From the NCBI GenBank assembly GCA_002348365.1, contig DEBC01000082.1, forward strand, positions 1 to 17,712: a DNA stretch of 17,712 nt. The letters run 5' to 3'. Both the position numbers and the translations under genes were made by a program. The notes beneath the pieces were generated by a model that was given only the letters and a program-made list of their open reading frames with translations, made no database searches and had not been told where the DNA came from. Within the stretch, counting starts at the first letter, position 1. Each line of letters opens with the position of its first letter. Positions 13,252 through 17,712 of this stretch are shown here, piece by piece. The DNA is from Alphaproteobacteria bacterium UBA2966 (GTDB taxonomy: Bacteria > Pseudomonadota > Alphaproteobacteria > UBA2966).

Positions 13252-14118
13252 ATGAAGATCGGTGTGTTCTATTTCGCGACCGACTACAGCATCGGTCCCG
13301 GAGAACTCGCGAAGGAGTTGGAAGAACGCGGTTTTGACTCGCTGTTTCTCAATGAGCATACGCACATTCCGGTAAGCCGCCGGACTCCATTTCCACGCGG
13401 CGATATGCTGCCCAAAGACTACGCATCCTCTCACGATCTGTTTGTTGGATTGGCGTTCGCTGCTGCCGCAACAACGACGCTCAAGCTTGGCACTGCCGTC
13501 TGTCTTGTTCCTCAACATGACCCAATCGTTACGGCGAAGGCGGTCGCCACACTTGATGTCCTCTCTGGCGGGCGATTTGTCTTCGGGATTGGGGGCGGCT
13601 GGAACGCCGAGGAGATGGAGAATCACGGTCACAAATTTGAGGACAGGTTCAAACTCCTGCGTGAGCGCGTACTGGGTATGCAGGAGTTATGGACCGAGGA
13701 AGAAGCGGAGTTCCATGGAGAATTCGTGGACTTCGATCCGGTCTGGATGAATCCCAAGCCCATGCAGAAACCCCATCCGCCAATTCTATTGGGCGGGGAA
13801 TCCGTCCATACCCTGCGCCGTGTTGTCGAGTTCTGCGATGGCTGGATGCCGCGAACCAACAAGGCCGGCGATGACCAGCAGACCGCCGCAGTGGCGGCCG
13901 ATCCTGTTGAATGTGTCAGTCGTTTGCGGGCGGTCGCCGATGAGAAGGGACGCGACATGTCCACACTCTCACTGACGGCATTCCGTCTTCCGCCGGAAAA
14001 AGCTTTGGTCGAGGCGTATGACGAGGCAGGATTTGCCGGCGCACTTCTCTATCTGCCGTCCGCGGGACGTGATGAAGTCCTCAGCGTTCTCGACAGTTAT
14101 GCACCCTTGTTGAATTGA
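13252..14118 (+). CDS. LLM class (luciferase-like) flavin-dependent oxidoreductase
   Basis: 288 residues of the bacterial luciferase-like TIM-barrel family. The N-terminal strand is MKIGVFYFATDYSI, followed by ELEERGFDSLFLNEHTHIP. Typical family motifs are LKLGTAVCLVPQHDPIVTAK, ATLDVLSGGRFVFGIGGGWN, the RFKLLRERVLGMQELWTEEEA helix and KPMQKPHPPILLGGE. The layout matches the F420-dependent TIGR03619-type subfamily, but FMN and F420 cannot be told apart by eye. It probably catalyses a flavin- or F420-dependent oxidation, reduction or monooxygenation of a small organic molecule. A ribosome-binding site GAGAAGGG lies 7 nt upstream of the ATG. It is transcribed alone and converges on the aconitase X cassette 34 bp downstream. 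Confidence 0.9.
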   Translation: MKIGVFYFATDYSIGPGELAKELEERGFDSLFLNEHTHIPVSRRTPFPRGDMLPKDYASSHDLFVGLAFAAAATTTLKLGTAVCLVPQHDPIVTAKAVATLDVLSGGRFVFGIGGGWNAEEMENHGHKFEDRFKLLRERVLGMQELWTEEEAEFHGEFVDFDPVWMNPKPMQKPHPPILLGGESVHTLRRVVEFCDGWMPRTNKAGDDQQTAAVAADPVECVSRLRAVADEKGRDMSTLSLTAFRLPPEKALVEAYDEAGFAGALLYLPSAGRDEVLSVLDSYAPLLN

Positions 14119-14152
14119 TAATTGGGTCGGAACCGTTTGCACCCGGGTCGAT

Positions 14153-14581
14153 CTAAGACTTTTTCGTCACCTCTATGATGCCCTGCTCGGAGTCGACTTT
14201 CACCCAGTCACCGTCGCTGATGAAATCCCAGGGCAATCCCTCCTGGATGCGGTCAATCGACGGCACCCCCGTGTAGATCGTGAAGCCACCGCCAATGTTG
14301 TGCATTTCGCGGCAAATGATCGCTCGCGGTGTCGACTTGTTGATCTTCCATTTGGTGAGGAAACTGAGCCCCGCGCCGGTCGAATAGATATCGGTGTCAT
14401 AGACCAGCACCTTGTCCATCACCGACTTGCCCTGAAGGGGGTGTCCGTCCATACGCACGATCCCCTCGTCGTTCGTGATGGCGGCCGCGATGAAGGATAG
14501 GGGTTTATCGGTGACGATTGCTTCACCTTCAGCAACGCCTTTCGAGATCGGGCGACCGTGCAGCGTGATGGATTGGCTCAT
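14153..14581 (-). CDS. Aconitase X swivel (small) subunit, copy A
   Basis: 142 residues, the DUF126/AcnX swivel domain as a separate polypeptide. It starts SITLHGRPISKGVAEGEAIV and continues with KPLSFIAAAI, VLVYDTDIYSTGAG, YTGVPSIDRIQEGLPW and GDWVKVDSEQGIIEVTKKS. The swivel domain closes over the active site of the catalytic subunit encoded just upstream (gap of 4 bp). ATG 14581 is chosen because the extension to 14629 would overlap the catalytic gene. Characterised bacterial AcnX enzymes dehydrate cis-3-hydroxy-L-proline, and the archaeal ones dehydrate mevalonate 5-phosphate. The substrate here is unknown. The C-terminal 19 residues are almost identical to copy B, whereas the middle differs. 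Confidence 0.9.
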   Translation of the reverse strand: MSQSITLHGRPISKGVAEGEAIVTDKPLSFIAAAITNDEGIVRMDGHPLQGKSVMDKVLVYDTDIYSTGAGLSFLTKWKINKSTPRAIICREMHNIGGGFTIYTGVPSIDRIQEGLPWDFISDGDWVKVDSEQGIIEVTKKS

Positions 14582-14585
14582 CGTG

Positions 14586-15863
14586 CTAGTTCCAATGCGA
14601 GGGACGGAATTTACCGGTGATTGCGGCATTCACACAGTCCGTTAGTGTTCCATAGCGCCATGTCGGCTTGCCTTCACCGGCAACGAGGCGGCGCATCTTC
14701 ATGCTGTCCGCCGCGATTACAGTATCGGGGCCGTACATGTTCTCGATCGGCATGCAGTACTCACATGTATCTGTCGTCAGTAAGGCTCCTGCATTGGTGA
14801 GTTTGTCTACGAGGCCCATGTGTTCTGCCAGGACATGCGTGACCCGATCGGTGTGAATGAGAAAATTCACCCCATCCTTGACCTTGTTATCGCCCAACTG
14901 CTCCACGACCTCCTGAATCTCGTATATGGTCTTGAAGGGACAACCCGACATGACGACATCGACGTCTTCCTTGGACGTATTGGAGAGGTACTCGTAAGCC
15001 TTACGCATGGTGTCGGCGTCAATCCAAAGCCGGTCTACGTCCTTGGGCACTTTGCCACCGAAGCCCTCCTCCACCGTGTTTGCCTCGGGGCTGATACCGA
15101 CGAGGAACATCAGAGTGCCGATTAGTGCCGGTGAGCACGCCGAGCACATGGCCTTGAGCTCCTCGGTTTCCATGTTCGGCGGCAAGCCGGTAACCACCGG
15201 AATACGGTCGTAGGCAAAATCACCGATAATCATCCCCAGTGCGGAGAAATCACCAGCCCGTCGGCCGTCACCGCCAAGACGTTCCACAAGGTTCGGGTCG
15301 ATCTCCACCAGACACTGACCCACCCGGTTTTTCGGATCCAGCAAGCCAATCTTGGGTGTGCGTCCAGCGATGCCCGCGAGCGGCGCCGTAATGCTGTCTT
15401 CGCGATTGCCGCGCGCGCCTAATACCGAATTGGCATAGCCTGTCGCATTGCCCTCGACCCAGGCCATGTTCTCACCGAACTTGGGCACGTTGTGGCCCAG
15501 GTGCGGCGTGCAGGAGAACGTGAGAGCTACGCCCAGATTGCGAAATGCGTCGGAGATACGCGTCTGCTTCTCGGGATATCCTGCCGGCCAGTCGAATTTG
15601 TCCATGTTCTTCATGTCCATGGACATTGGATCGCAGGTTGTGGGTACTCGCATCTTGCCGCCCCACTCCACGAGCTGCTCGTAGAATTCGAGACCGCCGT
15701 CCCCCATTGTCCGGTAGTCGGACAGCAGGTGACAGGTGTGAAGGTCGACCATTTCGTCTGCTTCGAACGCCTCACCCATTCTGGTGAGGTGTTCCATGGC
15801 GTGCTGGACCGCCGGCCCCTCTGCGCCGTCTAGCTTTCGTTTATCAGCGTCGCTGAGCTGCAT
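14586..15863 (-). CDS. Aconitase X catalytic subunit, copy A
   Basis: 425 residues (DUF521/AcnX). ATG 15863 is preceded by GGAGG 8 nt upstream; a GTG at 15890 would add nine unconserved residues. The frame reads MQLSDADKRKLDGAEGPAVQ, then LHTCHLLSDYRTMGDGG, TTCDPMSMD, FSCTPHLGHNVPKFGENMAW, EGNATGYANSVLGARGNRE, SACSPALIG, SGCPFKT, DTCEYCMP and DSMKMRRLVAGEGKPTWRYG. The cysteines of CDPMS, FSCT, ACSPA, GCP and DTCxxC are shared with copy B and include the likely iron-sulfur ligands. It should act as a hydro-lyase together with the swivel subunit 4 bp downstream. Copy A also has extra Cys residues (THTC-like LHTC and MCSAC) absent from B. It is the downstream member of a tandem duplication. Confidence 0.92.
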   Translation of the reverse strand: MQLSDADKRKLDGAEGPAVQHAMEHLTRMGEAFEADEMVDLHTCHLLSDYRTMGDGGLEFYEQLVEWGGKMRVPTTCDPMSMDMKNMDKFDWPAGYPEKQTRISDAFRNLGVALTFSCTPHLGHNVPKFGENMAWVEGNATGYANSVLGARGNREDSITAPLAGIAGRTPKIGLLDPKNRVGQCLVEIDPNLVERLGGDGRRAGDFSALGMIIGDFAYDRIPVVTGLPPNMETEELKAMCSACSPALIGTLMFLVGISPEANTVEEGFGGKVPKDVDRLWIDADTMRKAYEYLSNTSKEDVDVVMSGCPFKTIYEIQEVVEQLGDNKVKDGVNFLIHTDRVTHVLAEHMGLVDKLTNAGALLTTDTCEYCMPIENMYGPDTVIAADSMKMRRLVAGEGKPTWRYGTLTDCVNAAITGKFRPSHWN

Positions 15864-15894
15864 CGTCTTGCCTCCGTGACCCTTGGCCACTCCC

Positions 15895-16028
15895 CTTGGT
15901 CGGCCATTTGGCTCCCTCCGCCTAGCAGGGCGAGGGTTGGGTGGGGGTGGCCATTGGTTTGATTGGGGAGTTCCTGCAACTCAAAACACACACCCCTCTT
16001 CACTCCTCCCCTTCAAGGGGGGGAGGAG
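15895..16028. repeat. GC-rich intergenic repeat-like block with strong hairpin
   Basis: The 175-bp gap between copy B swivel and copy A catalytic gene holds a purine/pyrimidine-skewed block (GGGTTGGGTGGGGGTGG near 15932-15950). It ends in a hairpin: CTCCTCCCC at 16003-16011 pairs with GGGGAGGAG at 16020-16028. The hairpin lies 11 bp after the copy B swivel stop on the minus strand, so it may terminate or attenuate transcription between the two cassettes. The wording CCCACCCAACCC plus CCCTTCAAGGGG resembles repeats common between genes in Rhodospirillales; this is recalled, not searched. Confidence 0.5.
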
Positions 16029-16038
16029 AAATTTCGCC

Positions 16039-16467
16039 TTAAGACTTCTTGGTCACTTCGACGATGCCCTGCTCGGAGTCGACCTTCACCCAATCGCCGG
16101 TGCTGATCAGATTCCAGGGCAGCCCTTCTTCGATCTTGTCCATCGACGGAACGCCGGCATAGATCGTGCCGCCGGCCCCAATGTTATGGGCCTTGCGCCA
16201 GATCACGGCAGCCGGAGCCGTGTTGTAGATCGTCTTCTTGGTGTACATGCTCAGCGCGCCACCAGTCGAAAAGATGTCGGTGTCGTAGATCAGAACTTTG
16301 CCGGCGATCGACTGGCCGTTCAGCGGATGCTTGTCGATCCGCACGATACCTTCCTCGTTGCTGATGCCAACGGCAATGAAGCTCAGCGGCTTGTCGCAGA
16401 CCAGAGCCTCGCCTTCGCCGACGCCTTTACTGATGGGGTGCCCATGCAGGGTGATTGTTTCACTCAT
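16039..16467 (-). CDS. Aconitase X swivel (small) subunit, copy B
   Basis: 142 residues, the same length and layout as copy A: TITLHGHPISKGVGEGEALV, KPLSFIAVGI, VLIYDTDIFSTGGA, YAGVPSMDKIEEGLPW and GDWVKVDSEQGIVEVTKKS. The middle block after DTDIFSTG (ALSMYTKKTIYNTAPAAVIW) differs strongly from copy A, so the substrate pocket edge may differ. The ATG is preceded by GGGAGG 8 nt upstream and follows its catalytic partner by 24 bp. It works as the lid subunit of a heteromeric hydro-lyase with the copy B catalytic chain. Confidence 0.9.
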   Translation of the reverse strand: MSETITLHGHPISKGVGEGEALVCDKPLSFIAVGISNEEGIVRIDKHPLNGQSIAGKVLIYDTDIFSTGGALSMYTKKTIYNTAPAAVIWRKAHNIGAGGTIYAGVPSMDKIEEGLPWNLISTGDWVKVDSEQGIVEVTKKS

Positions 16468-16491
16468 GTCCCGTCCTCCCTTGGCGTGCCG

Positions 16492-17712
16492 TCAATTCCA
16501 ACGACTCGGCTTGAACTTGCCGGTGACGGCGGCATCTACCACGTCGGTGAGGGTGCCGTAGCGCCACGTCGGCTTGCCGTCGCCAGCCAAGAGACGCCGC
16601 ATCTTCATGCTGTCGGAGGCGATGACCTTGTCGGGACCGAACATGGTCTCGACCGGCATGCACCAGCTGCAGGTGTCCGTGGTCAGTACGGCTCCGGCGT
16701 CCTTTATCGTGTCCACCAGACCCATGTCATCCGCCATGTTGTACGTGATGCGGTCGGTGAAGATGTACATCTTGACCCCATCGGCGACTTTCTGCTGCCC
16801 AAGCTGATCGGTCACTTCCTGAATCTCGTGTAGCGTCTTCAAGGGGCAGCCGGTGACAATGATGTCGACGTCCTCCTTGGTGGTCTGCTCGAGCTGATCG
16901 TACATCTCGCGCAGATTGTCTTCCGTGATCCGGATTGTATCGACGTCCTTCGGCACCTTGCCGCCGAAAGCTTCCTCGATCGTGCGCGCCTCGGGGCTGA
17001 TGCCGACCAGCAGCATGAGGGTCGTCGTCATGGCCGGCGAACAAGCGGTTACCAGGGCCTTAAGCTCCTCGTTCTCCATGTATTCGGGCAGGCCCGTCAC
17101 CACCGGAATGCGGTCATAGGCGAAATCGCCGATGAGGGCGCCCAGTGCCTGGTAGTCGGCCGAGCGCCGGCCTTCACCACCGACTCGCTCGATCAGGCTC
17201 GGATCGACTTCGACAAGGCAATCGCCGACCCGGTTCTTGGGATCTAGCATGCCGTACTTCGGGATGCGGCGGGCGATCGCGGCCATTGGACTGGTGATCG
17301 CGTCCTCGCGGTTGCCACGGGCGCCGATTACGGTATTGGCAAACCCCGTTGCGTTACCCTCGACCCAGGCCATGTTGGATTTGAATTTCGGCACATTGGC
17401 CGTCAGGTAGTGCGTGCAGGAAAACGTCGGCTGGACGCCGAGGGCGGCAAGCGCGTCGATAATTCTCTGTTGACCCTCTGCGTACCCTTCCGGCCAGTCG
17501 AACTCGTCCGTGTTGTAGCGGTCCATGGACATGGGCTCGCACGAAGACGGAATTGATATGTGGCCACCCAGGTTGACTAGGTTCTCGTAGAAATTGACAC
17601 CACCGTCGCCGACCGTGCGGTAGTCGGAGAAGCAATGCACCGTGTGCAGATCCACCATCTCTTCAGCGTCGAAAGCCTCGCCCATTTTGAGCAAGTGCTC
17701 CATCGCGTGCTG
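16492..17712 (-). CDS. Aconitase X catalytic subunit, copy B, 5' partial
   Basis: The gene continues past the window edge: the last bases still read Gln-His-Ala before MEHLLKMGEAFDAEEMVDLH, matching VQHAMEHLTRMGEAFEADEM of copy A, so about 20 N-terminal residues are missing. It keeps SSCEPMSMD, FSCTHYL, EGNATGFANTVIGARGNRED, TACSPAM, TGCPLKT, DTCSWCMP and DSMKMRRLLAGDGKPTWRYG. By eye it shares well over half its residues with copy A, so the duplication is old. Some Cys differ (LHTV-HC in B against LHTC-HL in A). The first gene of the minus-strand AcnX unit in this window; its promoter lies outside. Confidence 0.92.
   Translation of the reverse strand, partial: QHAMEHLLKMGEAFDAEEMVDLHTVHCFSDYRTVGDGGVNFYENLVNLGGHISIPSSCEPMSMDRYNTDEFDWPEGYAEGQQRIIDALAALGVQPTFSCTHYLTANVPKFKSNMAWVEGNATGFANTVIGARGNREDAITSPMAAIARRIPKYGMLDPKNRVGDCLVEVDPSLIERVGGEGRRSADYQALGALIGDFAYDRIPVVTGLPEYMENEELKALVTACSPAMTTTLMLLVGISPEARTIEEAFGGKVPKDVDTIRITEDNLREMYDQLEQTTKEDVDIIVTGCPLKTLHEIQEVTDQLGQQKVADGVKMYIFTDRITYNMADDMGLVDTIKDAGAVLTTDTCSWCMPVETMFGPDKVIASDSMKMRRLLAGDGKPTWRYGTLTDVVDAAVTGKFKPSRWN

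Noticed and set aside
15472..15833. Overlapping frames on both strands within the aconitase X genes
   Set aside because: They mirror the codon structure of the strongly conserved AcnX catalytic gene and carry no motifs of their own.
1..17712. tRNA, rRNA, CRISPR array, insertion sequence or phage attachment site
   Set aside because: Looked for by eye on both strands; no cloverleaf-like gene, regularly spaced repeats, transposase motif or integrase was seen. The duplicated AcnX genes are the only long repeat.

Overview
The window reads as chromosomal DNA from an uncultivated bacterium, most likely a Pseudomonadota relative. The base composition is moderately GC-rich, overlapping-stop/start operons are common, and the gene content is dominated by acyl-CoA catabolism, PhyH-type dioxygenases, luciferase-like (LLM) oxidoreductases and aconitase X. 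A GC-rich intergenic block near 15.9-16.03 kb resembles dispersed repeats I associate with Rhodospirillales-type alphaproteobacteria. That taxonomic guess is weak. I see no rRNA, tRNA, CRISPR array, transposase or phage gene.

Region 1 (1-5938, + strand) is a tight seven-gene operon: enoyl-CoA hydratase (5' end outside the window), SDR oxidoreductase, acyl-CoA dehydrogenase, 3-hydroxyacyl-CoA dehydrogenase, a separate second-module 3-hydroxyacyl-CoA dehydrogenase, an amidohydrolase-2 protein lacking most metal ligands, and an internally duplicated L-2-amino-thiazoline-4-carboxylate hydrolase-like protein. Three or four of these steps make a beta-oxidation cycle. The last two suggest that the substrate also carries a C-N (amide or heterocyclic) bond, which is inference.

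Region 2 (5946-9011) is a zone of gene decay with one standout gene. Remnants of an amidohydrolase (-) and an HMG-CoA lyase (+) are both cut at their 5' ends at one junction near 6.45 kb. Next comes a peroxiredoxin (6751-7212, -) whose peroxidatic residue is encoded by an in-frame TGA, followed by a bacterial SECIS-like hairpin. This is a probable selenocysteine peroxiredoxin that automatic calling would cut to its C-terminal 88 residues. Upstream of it lies an open coding stretch without a start codon, translationally coupled to a CobW-family GTPase with an altered P-loop. An ApbE flavin-transferase remnant follows, with an internal deletion but with its signal peptide and a perfect FNR/Anr-type box (8998-9011) retained.

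Region 3 (9077-14118) holds a 12-TM MFS transporter (-), a PhyH-family 2-oxoglutarate dioxygenase (+), a two-gene operon of a small membrane protein and a secreted M23 (LytM) peptidase (-), a gene-poor stretch of about 460 bp, and an LLM-class flavin-dependent oxidoreductase (+).

Region 4 (14153-17712, - strand) is a tandemly duplicated aconitase X cassette. Two copies of catalytic subunit plus swivel subunit are separated by about 175 bp that include the GC-rich repeat/hairpin. The upstream catalytic gene runs off the window edge.
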